From: Orychophragmus violaceus
Lineage: Eukaryota; Streptophyta; Magnoliopsida; Brassicales; Brassicaceae
DNA length: 64,000 bases
Assembly (NCBI GenBank): GCA_030180135.1
Contig: CM058238.1
Location: 47,457,765-47,521,764 of the forward strand
Reading direction: 5' to 3'
Shown in pieces: positions 31,918 to 43,722 of this stretch (position 1 is the stretch's first letter; each line of letters begins with the position of its first letter). Below the pieces are notes generated by a model. The model was given only the letters and a program-made list of their open reading frames with translations. It was not told the origin of the DNA and made no database searches. The position numbers and the translations under genes were made by a program.

Positions 31918-32868
31918 CAAACGGAGTTATATAAAATTTCACAAATGAAACTATGAAAATAAGGATCTTACTTCATTTCCCTTAGATGTAACTAAACTTG
32001 TTTAACAAGATAAGAAGAACTAGTTCTCCTGTCAATCTATCATGTTCATATGATTCCATTTCACCCACGAACTTGATGCATCTAATAACATCAACAATAT
32101 GTTTATATAAGATCCGTATAACAATTAAACAAGGTTAATATAAATAAATATGTCCAACAAAAATAATAATTTTCTTATAAGAAAATTGTAAATGCAAATA
32201 TAAGAGAAAACTTACCAATAATGTATTTAGGTGAGATTTGGCCCTCTAGTATGGCATGTATGCCAACAAATCATAAAAATCAACAACAAAATTGGTGAAA
32301 AAATTTCATATATGAGTTTGCTCGTCCATAAGAATCTTTTTCAGAGTAATTGTGTTTCTCGGTTCTAAAGTATTATAAATCACAACGAAGTTTTGGATAT
32401 ACCTCTAGGATCCTTCATCAAAATGGTTATTAATTTTATGAAAGGAACTACATGGTATTATGGCCTCTGTTTTGAAAGCCTAAAAATAAAAGTTTGGAGA
32501 AACATTAAGAAAATTTTAATTGTGCTTTCATATTTTACAGTTGTTAATCAATCATTCTTGTTCATCACTGAGGATAACATGACATTGAAGACCATGTGGA
32601 GAAACATCGGTAATCCATTTCCGAATAATCTTAACCCGACATGCCCATTCCCTTTTAGAATTATCGACATATCATATAAAAGATAAAATTTCCATTTGTT
32701 GTGTTTAGATTTTTAGTTTTTGTGTGTGTGTTTTTTTTGCTTATGAATAAGTCGAACGATACAAATAGAACAAAAATGAGATGAAGTTGTTGGTGTGAAA
32801 TATTATTACCGGTATTATGATAGTATAAAAAATAAATTCTTATTTACCTAATTTATTTACTGCATTTA
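31918..32868. other. Unassigned AT-rich sequence
   Basis: Continues the sequence on the left side of the MULE (28570-28907), which was split by its insertion. An ORF at 32393-32686 (97 codons) has no recognised domain and biased AT-rich composition. I do not call it a gene. Confidence 0.3.
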
Positions 32869-33300
32869 TGATGAGATCTTCCCTAGATCGGCACTTGTGA
32901 AGTTGAGACTTGGATAGATTGTGGCTGTGAAGCCGTGATGATAGAAGGAATTAGATGATCGATTGGTTGGATCAGAGATTTGCAGAATGAATCTATAAAC
33001 ACCACAACTTAATCTCTTTCAAAATCACACCAAAAGAAATAAAGGGTTTGTTATTATGAAACACCAACAGATTTGTTTGATCCAAACTCAGAAAGATTTT
33101 TGATAAAAGGATTGGATAAATTCGTAATGAAAGAAGTACATGAATTTAAGAAGAGTTCAGCAGATGGCTTGCATGAAGAGCAAGCATTAAATGACCTAGG
33201 AACTAACTAAAACACTTATTACAAGTCTTTTTCGAAATTTAAACTCCCATAGAATATTCCGGACGTATATAAAAGTTTTGGGCTTGACGAAAATCAACTA
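32869..33300 (-). repeat. Element D 3' LTR (right boundary approximate)
   Basis: The first about 230 bases match 43723-43930 and its inverted copy. The inner end was not found with certainty. A segment like CCTTTCCAAGAAAACCCACT near 33340, common in plant LTR/UTR borders, suggests it ends close to 33300-33400. Confidence 0.55.
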
Positions 33301-33972
33301 ATGGGCCAAACAATGTGAAACAATTGCCTCATTAAAAACCTTTCCAAGAAAACCCACTGGGACAAAACTTGGACAAGCGAAAAAGAGTACAATTGATTCA
33401 CATACCCAATTAGTGATTTCTTTGGGCTTCATACTTAAGTGATTAAGCATTCCTCCAATGGCTTTGTTGAATAGCTTAGCTCTTGCTCGAGTCATTGGTC
33501 CACTTGGTGCAGTTAGAACATCCTCCTTTCCAAGTATATCATCTGGTTCAAGCTTAGCATCCTCAGGTTCAAGCTCTCGTCCAAGCTCCATGTCCTTAGT
33601 GCTATCCATGATCATATCATACTCTCCCACTTGAAAAGGATTTGTCCTCAAATCCGAATTATCTGCATTGAAAAGAACCTAGTTAGAAACATTGAAGCTT
33701 GAAATGAAAATATACTCACCTTGCAAGCCGATTTTGTATGCGTTGATCTGTTTTATGGCTTGGAATGAACAGCATCCTCTTGGCATCAGGTTGGACTCCA
33801 TTTGGGTTGGAAAACTTTTCTTCCTCATATTAATCCTAAACCTAAGACCAGGCTTAAAGATCATGTTGCTCTCCTCTTTGCTTGCTTGTTTTTGCTTCTG
33901 ATTGAAAAACAACTTTAACAACAGTTTTCCAAAGCCAAACATGGTAGAGCCACGTTTTTCTTGTATAAACAT
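33298..33972 (-). pseudogene. C-terminal tail of a gypsy polyprotein
   Basis: Two overlapping frames. 33972-33679 contains MPRGCCSFQAIKQI, INAYKIGLQGEY and SSFNVSN, matching the segment after integrase in plant gypsy polyproteins (normally a pattern like PRGDGPF...NAYKIDLPGEY...FNVSDL). 33651-33298 starts RTNPFQVGEYD and has GPMTRARAKLFNKA, the usual polyprotein end next to the 3' LTR. A frame break separates them, and the PRGDGPF-type motif is damaged to PRGCCSF. Confidence 0.7.
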
Positions 33973-34927
33973 TCAGATAATCCTCATGTATACCCTGTGC
34001 ACTCGCAACAAAGACTAGAAACACAAGAATAACACTGCGAAAAGTATGCTTCCTCAATTTAGCAAACATAGTTTTTCCTTGAACACCTAACTCAAGTGTC
34101 AAATGCTCAGCATAATAATCCAAGTTGTTGCTAAAATTCAGAATGTTATCATAGTAAACAATTTCTCCAAAGAACACCTCAGCAATGTGTAAAGCATTAA
34201 CAGTTCTAGAGAATCTATCAATATTCATAAAAACAGAATTTGTTAAAGAGCAACTAGGCTCATGCAGTTTATTCTCATCAAACAGAAAACCTTTTTGTTT
34301 AAAGAACTTTCCAAGGACAGATTTCTCACAAGATGGAATCATATCTAGCAACTTATAATAAAGAGTAGAAAGTAGATCATACCTTGGATGCACTGCATCA
34401 GACACGATAAATTTCTTACCTTGCTTGTTTAGGATGTCACATGGAATTGTTTCATCGTTTGCTCCTTGCAAGCATTTCTTATATGTTTTGTATATGATAT
34501 GTGTTGGGACTTGAACTGGTTCATGCTTTCTTGAATCTCCAAAACCAGAATAATCATTGATTCCAAGTTTTGTAATTCCTTCAGCCTTTTCTTCAGATTT
34601 CTTTTCCTCTGGATAGCTTTTGTGAACTAACTCATAATCTGTATGACTTAACAGCAAAGTAACACCATCATTAGTACTAAAATATGTATTTGGTTGAGGG
34701 AACTTACCTCCCTGATAAGAGATTTGGTCCTTTGGATGCTCCCTTTGATCAACAGGCTTCATCTTGACATTAGGGACTGCGTGTGGAGTTTCAAAGGGAA
34801 GTTTGGAAACTACTCGACCAAACTGACGTTTATCTTGACCAGAATCTCCTAAAGGCTCATTTGGTCGGTTAAAGCCATTTCCCTCAGTGGAATTTCGTTG
34901 TTGTAGCTCATCCCTCAGTCGTTGCAA
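33854..34927 (-). CDS. Unfamiliar 357-codon ORF in place of RT/integrase
   Basis: Uninterrupted for 357 codons in an otherwise broken element. Residues 1-130 are polar and low in complexity (LQQRNSTEGNG, KKSEEKAEGITKLG), like linker or gag-protease spacer. Residues about 140-330 look globular: YDLLSTLYYKLLDMIPSCEK, then KGFLFDENKLHEPSCSL, then LTLELGVQGKTMFAKLRKH and a hydrophobic segment SVILVFLVFVASAQGI, which may be a membrane or core helix. The last residues (KTWLYHVWLWKTVVKVVF) are aromatic-rich. I recognise no catalytic motif. The C-terminal codons overlap the FFNQKQKQ start of the polyprotein tail. It lies between protease and polyprotein tail, where RT and integrase should be. It could be a captured host or element-specific gene. 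Start choice is uncertain. Confidence 0.45.
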   Translation of the reverse strand: MQRLRDELQQRNSTEGNGFNRPNEPLGDSGQDKRQFGRVVSKLPFETPHAVPNVKMKPVDQREHPKDQISYQGGKFPQPNTYFSTNDGVTLLLSHTDYELVHKSYPEEKKSEEKAEGITKLGINDYSGFGDSRKHEPVQVPTHIIYKTYKKCLQGANDETIPCDILNKQGKKFIVSDAVHPRYDLLSTLYYKLLDMIPSCEKSVLGKFFKQKGFLFDENKLHEPSCSLTNSVFMNIDRFSRTVNALHIAEVFFGEIVYYDNILNFSNNLDYYAEHLTLELGVQGKTMFAKLRKHTFRSVILVFLVFVASAQGIHEDYLNVYTRKTWLYHVWLWKTVVKVVFQSEAKTSKQRGEQHDL

Positions 34928-34946
34928 GTAGTTCAGTGTTTTGTGT

Positions 34947-35150
34947 TTAGGACAAAAAGGTTCGATCGATTGTTTCTACGTGACATGTTTTGGGTTGATT
35001 TTCTTCTCCACAGATGGATGGTGACTCCTTTCGTTCATCTCCTTTGAATGTGTCCTTGCATTTCTGCAAAAGAAAAGGCTTTTCACTCGGACTTGGTAGC
35101 TCCGGTGTATGGTTAGATAAACTTGTAGGAGTTTCTTTAGATTCAATCAT
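34947..35150 (-). pseudogene. Linker fragment upstream of the 357-codon ORF
   Basis: 67 codons, Ser/Pro/Lys-rich (ETPTSLSNHTPELPSPSEKP). It probably connects the protease remnant to the next ORF in the ancestral polyprotein. No domain is seen. Confidence 0.3.
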
Positions 35151-35243
35151 ATGAACTTCCTTTTCTTTTTGGTGATGAGGGTTTAGAGATTCACTTACAA
35201 CCTGTTTTTCTCTTTGCTTCAGATATAGCTGGTCTTGATGATC

Positions 35244-35520
35244 TCATGTGGTATAAATTGGAACAATTGATCTTGCCTCCTTTGTAATTGAAAGAATATC
35301 GGTTTTTGAGACCATCATGGACTGCTCCACGCTCATTCTTCCATTTTTTCCAAATGGTTGCACATCACACATAATCTTGTCTTCATACTTTCCAATGGCT
35401 ATGGAAATGATCACTTGGCGGCTTACTCTTAACTTGTAGTCTTCATCGAGCCATGGATGCTCCTTCACTGTCAGTCCAAGCTTCTTGACCATATATTCAC
35501 TTACCACATTGGTCATGGCA
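35244..35520 (-). pseudogene. Retropepsin-like protease, C-terminal part (element D)
   Basis: TNVVSEYMVKKLGLTVKEHP and ISIAIGKYEDKIMCDVQPF match the region after the active site of plant gypsy proteases (usually CTNVAS...VKKLGL...F..GKY.DEV.CDVVPM). The N-terminal part is on the far side of copia E at 42820-42880. The downstream half has lost the usual LLGRPW motif. Confidence 0.6.
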
Positions 35521-35525
35521 CTTTC

Positions 35526-36239
35526 TGAAGGAATTTCTAGCAGTTCTAATCACATTAGGAAACCGTAGGTATAAATTCCATAGCCTAGGATCTAGGGTTC
35601 ATGTTTATAATTGAATCTACAGAGAATCTCGAATATACCTGGATGATTACGCAGCGGAAAGTGAACAGGGATTCGAGATTGAATAGCGCCTCAAGTGCTG
35701 CGCCTCTACCGGTATCCACACGTACACAAACTGGAACGGACGGGATGCTAGTGCCGTAGAGATCTGATCTCTTAGAGGTTTCTCAGTTTTCTCAAAGGTG
35801 GCTGTAAATTTGCTCTAATTGCTGTAAAAGTCGAGCATATATCATGTATATATTGACTTTTACCACGACCTAATTAACCAAGGATCAAACCGTAGTTAAT
35901 TAAGTCATAAACCAAAATCGTTATTTTGGTCCGCGATCTGTGTCGATCGATACACATGTTGTGTCGATCGACACTACATCAGAAACTCGTTATTGAATGT
36001 ATATCAAATATACATTCACTAGATCATTACACTAATGATCAACCCCACATAAGACATCCAGTTTGCTTAAGTGTGTGACCCTGTAGGATCATATAATACT
36101 AGCAATGAGTTCTAAACTCATTGATCATAACTGGCTTCTAGCAAAGCATTATGATTGCCCAGTATCATATGACTGTCTCATCTCGACAATACAACTTTCA
36201 CTTAGAGTAAGTACAATTGATTTCAGGACATTCCCAACA
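35526..36239 (-). repeat. Copia E 3' LTR
   Basis: 714 bp. It contains TGTGTCGATCGATACACA at about 35938 and a perfect GTGTCGATCGACAC at about 35961. The purine tract, read on minus GTACAAGTGGGAGAT, is at 36240-36254. Confidence 0.9.
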
Positions 36240-37063
36240 ATCTCCCACTTGTACTGGAATCATCTATTCCTATAATCCCTTTGTCACTATATCTCGATCT
36301 GGCATAAGGCAAGAACTGTATCATCCTTATTAATCTAGATCATGTTTATCGAACTCTGATTTATACTGATAAAACAAACGACTGACAATCACCTCGTTTG
36401 AACGCGGCCACGCATTTCTCAGTATCAAATCTTCGATAGGCCCTGAGATATTTATCTCCTGTTATATAGGAGGGACAAATCCCATCTTGTTCCATCCATG
36501 TTCCTTTCACACTTCATGATACGCCCAATCAGTGTCTTTATAGTCACCTGTACGGCTGACATTTGACAAAGTCAAGACGGACCAATCCATATGTAAGAAA
36601 TCATGATGAACTCAGGTCTAAGGACTCTACTCTATAGTCGTAATGAGAAACTCTTATGACACTCATATAACTATCTTGTAGAGTTCTCATTAACGGGTCA
36701 AGTCCGATACTATGTTTTCTAACATATATCAATGTGATTGACTTTAATACTGTTATTAAATGACTCCATGAAACTTAGTCATCAGTCACCTCACATACTA
36801 GTCTCACGCGGTTGTTAATGTCCCACTTTAACAACCTTGACCAGGGACCAACATAATTTATGTCATTTATTACTCATAGGGTTTCATGATCAAGTCACAT
36901 ACTTGATGACCTATAAGATGTCATAAATTACTTTGGGACTATTATTTAATAACACAATTAAATAATACTGAAACAAATTTCATTAAAATAACATAACCAT
37001 AGTATGTTTTCATGAACACCATAACATAACTACAAACCAAAATAACTCCCACTGAAATCAAGA

Positions 37064-37456
37064 TCATATCTTAAGATATCTAATGCCTATAGCAGTAGTA
37101 TAACTCTCATGCTTAGGCCTTGGGAGAGGCTTAGTCAGAGGATCAGCAACATTCTCATCCGTCGGGACTCTGCTGATCTTCACATCTCCTCTATTTATGA
37201 TATCACGGATAAAGTGATACCTCCTCTCTATATGTTTGGACTTCTGGTGGGACCTAGGTTCCTTCGCCTGTGCAATGGCTCCATTGTTGTCACAATACAA
37301 AGCCACTGGCTCAGAAATACTAGGAACCACACCAAGTTCAGAGATGAACTTCTTAATCCAAACAGCCTCCTTTGCCGCTTCAGAAGCGGCGAGGTACTCA
37401 GCTTCGGTCGTGGAATCTGCTACGGTGTCCTGCTTGGAACTCTTCCAACTAACTAA
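37064..37456 (-). pseudogene. Copia E RNase H C-terminus
   Basis: Ends the polyprotein with PVALYCDNNGAIAQAKEPRS and TDENVADPLTKPLPRPKHES. The upstream join to RT is broken. Compared with copia F, a segment around SGYVFCLNGGAVSW is deleted and the frame changes near 37450. The EAEYLAASEA catalytic region is still readable. Confidence 0.8.
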
Positions 37457-38511
37457 CTGTCCGTGGAATCGTCTTTGTCCGTCTGAAAACTTGCGTCTAT
37501 GTAACCACTTACTAGAAGCTCATCACTTCCTCCGTACACCAAGAATTTATCGTTAGTATTTCTCAAATACTTCAGGATGTTCTTGACAGCTGTCCAGTGA
37601 CTTTCACCTAGATCAGATCGGTATCTACTCGTCATGCTTAAAGCACAAGCAACATCTGGACGAGTGCAGAGCATGGCATACATGATGAATCCTAGAGCAA
37701 AAGCATAAGGAATCCGACCCATGCGCTCTCGCTCAGCAGGTGTCGAAGGACACTGCTTCTTGCTAAGAGTAATGCCATAAGACATTGGTATGAAGCCCTT
37801 CTTGGAATCATGCATACTGAACCTGTGTAAGACCTTATCAATATAAGTATCTTGACACAATCCAATTAACTTGTTCAATCTATCTCTATAGATTCTTATT
37901 CCAAGAATGTATGCGGCTTCTCCCATGTCTTTCATTGAAAAACAACTTCCGCGCCAAGTCTTAACAGACTGAAGCAGCGGAAAGTCATTTCCGAGAAGAA
38001 GTATGTCATCTACATACAATACGAGAAATGCAACTGCGCTCCCACTAGTCTTCTTGTAAACACACGGTTCCTCTTCGTTCCTGATGAAATCAAACTTTTT
38101 GACCGCTTCATCAAAACGAAGATTCCAACTCCAAGATGCTTTCTTCAATCCATAAATGGTTCGATGAAGCTTGCATACCTTCCTAACAGCATTAGGATCA
38201 ATGAAACCTTCAGGTTGTGTCATGTACACATCCTCTTCCAAAATTCCATTAAAGAAAGCTGTTTTCACATCCATCTGCCAGATCTCATAATCATAATGAG
38301 CGGCGGTTGCTAGGAGAATCCGAATAGACTTAAGCATAGCAACTGGGGAATAGGTTTCTTCATAGTCAATACCATGAATTTGCTTAAAACCTTTTGCCAC
38401 CAACCTAGCTTTGTAGATCCGAATATTACCATCCACATCAATTTTCTTCTTGAAAATCCATTTACACTCAATGGCTTTTGCACCATCGGGTAAATCAACC
38501 AAAGTCCACAC
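37453..38511 (-). pseudogene. Copia E reverse transcriptase
   Basis: 352 codons (PF07727-type RVT_2). WTLVDLPDGAKAIECKW is near the start. KTAFFNGILEEDVYM and LVLYVDDILLLGND hold the catalytic aspartates (YVDD). It is separated from the integrase part by one in-frame TAG at about 38520, where copia F has a Glu codon. It runs into the damaged RNase H. Confidence 0.85.
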
Positions 38512-38517
38512 TTGGTT

Positions 38518-39702
38518 CTATGACATAGATCCCATTTCGGATTCAGCGGATTTCAGCCACTTTTCGGAGTCAGGGCTCATCATCGCTTCTTCAAAATTCG
38601 CAGGCTCGTCACTGTCAATGATCAACAGATCATGACAATTAGTTACGAGAAATCCATATCTCTCGGGCTCGTGACGGATCCTTTCGGATCTGCGAACTTC
38701 AGGCTCTACAGGTGTGGTTTCTACAACTCTTTGTAGATCCAACTGATGCTCTTCCTCAATGGGTTGAGCGGTCTCTTGTGGTTCTCGAACTTCTTCGAGT
38801 TGTACTTTACTCCAACTGTTCTTCTTGGAAAGAAACTCTCTTTCAAGAAAGACGCAGTTCCGAGCAACAAACACTTTGTTCTCGGATTGGTTATAGAAGT
38901 AGTAAGCCTTGGTTTCCTTAGGATAACCAACGAAGTAGCATTTATCAGATATGGGTTTGAGCTTATCAGTGATTAACCGCTTAACATAAGCCTCACAACC
39001 CCAAATCTTCAGGAAAGACAAGCTTGGAACATTTCCAGTCCACATCTCATGTGGTGTCTTTGCAACTGATTTTGATGGAATCCTATTTAGTGTAAACGCA
39101 GACGTTTCTAGAGCGTATCCCCAGAAGGATAATGGAAGAGATGAGTGACTCATCATTGATCAAACCATATTTAATAAAGTCCGATTCCTCCTCTCGGACA
39201 CTCCATTCCATTGGGGTGTTCCAGGAGGAGTGAGTTGTGAAACAATTCCACAATCTCTCAGATGATCACTGAATTCTTGGCTTAAGTATTCACCTCCACG
39301 ATCTGATCGAAGAGCTTTAATACTTTTGCCAAGTTGATTATGTACTTCATTTTGGAACTCTTTGAACTTTTCAAAAGATTCCGACTTGTGTCTCATTAGA
39401 TAGACATAGCCATATATACTGAAGTCATCAGTAAAGGTAATGAAGTACCGAAAGTTTCCTTTGGCACTAATGCTCATTGGGCCGCACACATCAGTATGTA
39501 TAAGGCCTAATAAGTCATTGGCCCTTTCATTTTGTTTTTTGAAAGGGGACTTGGTCATTTTGCCCAATAAACAAGATTCGCATTTCTCACATGATTCGTA
39601 ATCAAATGATCCCAAAAGCCCATCACTATGGAGCTTCTGAATCCGTTTCTCATTTATGTGGCCCAAACGACAATGCCAGAGAAAAGTCCGATTCATTTTC
39701 AT
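38518..39702 (-). pseudogene. Copia E integrase, one internal stop
   Basis: GAG_pre-integrase HHCC zinc site (HCRLGH...CEKCESC), then the rve core with HTDVCGPM, SDRGGEYLS and NGVSERRN supplying D, D and E. A TGA at about 39157-39159, where copia F has Arg, splits an otherwise single frame. The C-terminus is the copia-specific PWRSERIRHEPERY-like region, seen here as VRRSERIRHEPERYGFLV. Confidence 0.85.
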
Positions 39703-39703
39703 T

Positions 39704-40999
39704 TCACTTGAATCTCTTGGTACTAATGTTATAGATTGGCATGCTTTGGTTTAGAACATAAAGTTCATTCTCTAATGGACTGCTACCATAAAATATACCA
39801 TTGTAATCAAAAGAACAACATTTATTCTTAATTGAAAACTGATATCCTTCCAAATCCAAACAAGGAATAGAAATAATATTTCTGCTTATAGCAGGTACAT
39901 AGAAGCAATTATTGAGTTCTAAAACCAAGCCAGAAGGTAAAGACAAATGAAATGTTCCTACGGCTAATGCAGCAACTCTTGCTCCATTTCCCACGCGCAG
40001 GTCCACTTGTCCTTTTTCCAAAGTCCTACTGTTGCTTAGGCCCTGCATATTTGTACAAATATGAGCACCACAGCCGGTATCCAATACCCAAGAAGTAGAA
40101 CCAGAAGTAGTAACATTTACTTCTATAACATAAATACCTGAAGATGAAGTCTCGAAAGTGTTCTTCTTCTTCTTTTTCTCTTCCAAGAATTTGTTGTAGT
40201 TTCTCTTCCAATGCCCAAGCTCATTACAGTAATGGCACTTATCAGTCTCAGATGGGCTGGGCTTGGGTTTGGAAGAAGACACAGGCTTATCCTGATTTGC
40301 AATCTGGACGGCCTTGCCCTTTCCCTTGTCCTTGCCAAGTTTCTTAAACTTCTTACCCCCTTGTACCATAAGTACATTTGGAGTGCCCTTCTTGATATTA
40401 CGCTCAGCTGTTTTGAGCATGCCATGCAGTTCAGTCAACGTCTTCGTCAAGTTGTTCATGTTATAGTTCATAACAAATTGATCATAGCTTGACGGCAGTG
40501 ACTGCAGGATGATGTCAGTAGCCAACTCTTGGCTAATGGGACAATCCAGTTTCCCCAGGTTATCAAGATAACCCATCATCTTTATGACATGAGGACTAAC
40601 TGGACCGTCCTTTGGTAGCTTGCATTCAATGAGAGACTTAACCGTCTGGTATCTCTCAATCCGTGCCTGCTCCTGAAACATACTTTTCAGGCTAGTGATC
40701 ATCTCCATTGGCGACTCCACGTTCTCGTATTGCTTCTTCAAGTCCGAGTTCATGGTAGCCAACATGAGACAACACACATCGACCACATCATTAGAATTCT
40801 TATCCCAAGCACTCCTTTCTGCATGTACGGCATTGGCCCTCGGTTTTTCAGGGAGAACATTTTCTAGGACATAGTCCCTTTTCTCCTGCTTGAGAACAAT
40901 TCTCAAGTTCTGATACCATTCGAGAAAGTTCGATCCATTTAACTTGTCCTTCTCAAGGATGGATCGCAGGGAGAAAGTGTTGTGATGAGTGTTAGTCAT
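39704..40999 (-). pseudogene. gag: Copia E gag and protease
   Basis: 431 codons. The gag domain of UBN2 type (PF14223) starts NTFSLRSILEKDKLNGSNF. The nucleocapsid knuckle is CHYCNELGHWKRNYNKF: the fourth zinc ligand, Cys in copia F and G, is Tyr here. Protease active site WVLDTGCGAHIC is intact. The frame stops at RFK, just before the integrase ORF, and the next ORF follows in close register. Confidence 0.85.
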
Positions 41000-42087
41000 A
41001 GCTGAGATGAAAGAAAGGAAAAAGGTTTAGTTATGATGTTCAAAAATTGAGAAATATTAACTATTAAGAAAACTCGCATTATATTCAAACAATGTTTCCT
41101 CAAATGAATATAATGATCCAAGACCCAGACTTCACTAAAACTTGAGTGAGCTTTGGCTCATCGCCCAAATTTCAGCTATCTAGGTAAGCAACAACTTTGC
41201 TAGTTATATCCAATATAACTCTTGGTTGTGGATTGACATCTCATGTCTAATCCACCCGATGCCTCTGGGCTCAAAACGATTTTGATGGCCCAGTCAAGTA
41301 AACCAATCTCTTAAGTCATGTAATTGTTGACGCCTTGCACTGCAAGCCTATCAACACGATTACTTCCTACCTTACTCATGTAATTGTGGACACCTTACAC
41401 TGCAAGTCTATCGCACAATGAAACGAGTCTTGACAGTTGACAAGATTGGAAAGACATCGAAAGATACTTGATATTTAGTTGAGGAACGGAACTGTTTAAA
41501 ACAACTAATTTTATTAAGTTTTAATTATTCTAAGAATTGGGTTTAATTTTGATTCGGCTCTATGATTTCAGGTTCAATAACCGAAACCATCGGATTCTGT
41601 GTCGACCGACACAATCCTTCCAAAACCAAATTTTGCGATAACCGATCAATCCAATTGACCAGGTTTCGATAACCGGTTAGTGTCGATCGACACTATATTA
41701 GTGTCTGTCAACGCCAACCAAATCAAATCAATCGCAATAAACCGTTCTAAGCGGTTTAACCAATTCTAACAAAGCTCGATAGCCGATCCAATCCAATTGA
41801 ACCGATTAAACATATTCGCAAGGTCTGTGTCGACCGACACAACTCTTGTGTCGATCGTCACTATAGGGCGAAACCTAAAATTTATTCGGGTTATCATTTT
41901 GTGTCGATCGACACCGGATTGGTATCGATCGACACCATGCGAAAAACCCTAGAATCGTTTTCGAACAAAAAAAACCTAAACGAGATTACTTTGACCAAAA
42001 CTCAATTTAGCATGCATATATCATATATACAACGATTCAGATTCAACTAATCTAATCAACATGCTACAGATTCAACTGGAACCCTAA
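41000..42087 (-). other. Copia E leader with palindrome pairs
   Basis: Non-coding RNA leader between primer site and gag. It carries GTGTCGACCGACAC near 41599, GTGTCGATCGACAC near 41681, a pair near 41826-41860 and another near 41900-41935. Spacing within pairs is about 8-10 bases. Confidence 0.7.
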
Positions 42088-42100
42088 GGCTCTGATACCA
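42088..42100 (-). other. Copia E primer-binding site
   Basis: Minus strand TGGTATCAGAGCC, one base from the 5' LTR end. Confidence 0.85.
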
Positions 42101-42101
42101 C

Positions 42102-42814
42102 TGAAGGAATTTCTAGCAGTTCTAATCACATTAGGCAACCCTAGGTATAAATTCCATAGCCTAGGATTTAGGGTTCATGTTTATAATTGAATCTACAGAG
42201 AATCTCGAATATACCTGGATGATTATGCAGCGGAAAGTGAACAAGGATTCGAGATTGAATAGCACCTCAAGTCTTGCGCCTCTACCGGTATCCACACGCA
42301 CACAAACTGGAACGGACGGGATGCTAGTGCCGTAGAGATCAGATCTCTTAGAGGTTTCTCAGTTTCTCAAAGGTGGCTGTAAATTTAGTCTAATTTCTGT
42401 AAAAGTCGAGCATATATCATGTATATATGGACCTTTACCACGACCTAATTAACCAAGGATCAAACCGTAGTTAATTAAGTCATTAACCAAAATCGTTATT
42501 TTGGTCTGCGATCTATGTCGATCGATACACATGTTGTGTCGATCGACACTACCTCAGAAACTCGTTATTGAATTTATATCAAATATATATTCACTAGATC
42601 ATTACACTAATGATCAACCCCACATAAGACATCTAGTTTGCTTAGGTGTGTGACCCCGTAGGATCATATAATACTAGCAATGAATTCTAAACTCATTGAT
42701 CATAAGTGGCTTCTAGCAAAGCATTATGATTACCCAGTATCATATGACTGTCTCATCTCGACAATACAACTTTCACTTAGAGTAAGTACAATTGATTTCA
42801 AGACATTCCCAACA
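42102..42814 (-). repeat. Copia E 5' LTR
   Basis: 713 bp, partner of 35526-36239. Confidence 0.9.
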
Positions 42815-42819
42815 CTTTC

Positions 42820-42963
42820 ATCTATTTTGAGGCTGCATATCTTTCCTTGTACACAACACCTTGTGTAGAACAGATTCTTTCTAGTTGATGATTTGTTTGG
42901 ATTCAGCTCCTGCTTCATAGCTTCAAACTTCTCATCCATCAACTTTGCCATCTGTGTAGTCAT
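42820..42963 (-). pseudogene. Element D gag N-terminus fused to protease start
   Basis: MTTQMAKLMDEKFEAMKQEL is a typical gypsy gag N-terminal helix. After about 30 residues it passes straight into CCVQGKICSLKID, the protease N-terminal strand and active-site region. The CA and nucleocapsid parts of gag are therefore missing. Copia E begins right after ID-Glu. Confidence 0.55.
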
Positions 42964-43708
42964 TTGTGCTGTGATGGTTTAAACAAGGAAATTGTGGCTC
43001 ATGCTGTTATTGGTTTCTTCTTCTTCTTCAGTCCTCTTGAAACAAGTCAAAGAAACTCGGCAGTAACAAGTTCTTATAGATTTTTAAGCCAAAACACTCT
43101 TAGAACAAAACAGAATCATTAAGACCACAGAACATAATCAGATTGAATGATGATGTTGAACACTTTATGAATGGCCAAATTCGAATTAGTGACAACATGG
43201 ATCAAACAAGTGAAGTTATAAGATGATGATTCAGTTCTGGACAGGAAACAATGATTCAAAGTGATATATGGAATGCAAAACAACAAATCGACACAATTCA
43301 GAATTCAAACATATTGAACATGTAAGATCAGAATTTGAATGATCAATTTCGAAATCAATGATGAACAAATGTAGATGATCAGATAACTTGATGGAAATGA
43401 TGAGAAAATGAAAAAGAAAACACGAAATGATAGAAGCAATGACAGAAACAGTTCATACAACAAATCTGCAAAAACTGTGAAGAACATATCATATCAGAAG
43501 TTCAAGAGTCAATTTCGAATTCAGATATGCTGATGAACAGATCAGTGAATGAAATGATGTTTTGGGTGATAGAAAATGCAAGGGATCATTCGAAATGATG
43601 ATATAACAAAGATCTAACACACAAACATAAAGAATTTTCAATGAATCTCACAAAACAGAAGATGAAGAGACAAAAGTGTTCAAGAACGAAAACTTAACTT
43701 CTCAAGGA
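42964..43708 (-). other. Element D leader
   Basis: AT-rich, with many GAATGATGA-like words and no coding I can support. It lies between the primer site and the gag start. Confidence 0.45.
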
Positions 43709-43720
43709 GCTCTGATACCA
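43709..43720 (-). other. Element D primer-binding site
   Basis: Minus strand TGGTATCAGAGC, two bases from the LTR. Confidence 0.8.
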
Positions 43721-43722
43721 AT

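Larger units (their letters stand above)
35526..42814 (-). mobile_element. Ty1/copia retrotransposon E, complete but mutated
   Basis: TGAAGGAATTTC to CATTCCCAACA with 714-bp and 713-bp LTRs and a perfect 5-bp target duplication CTTTC (35521-35525 and 42815-42819). It lies within the protease of element D. Minus-strand order is LTR, primer site, leader, gag-protease, integrase, RT, RNase H, purine tract, LTR, as in copia. About 30 LTR differences by eye (about 4.2%). Nonsense codons and an RNase H deletion make it non-autonomous now. Relatives F and G lie further right. Confidence 0.92.

Noticed and set aside
32393..32686. 97-codon ORF
   Set aside because: AT-rich, no domain, flanked by repeats. 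Cannot be supported as a gene.
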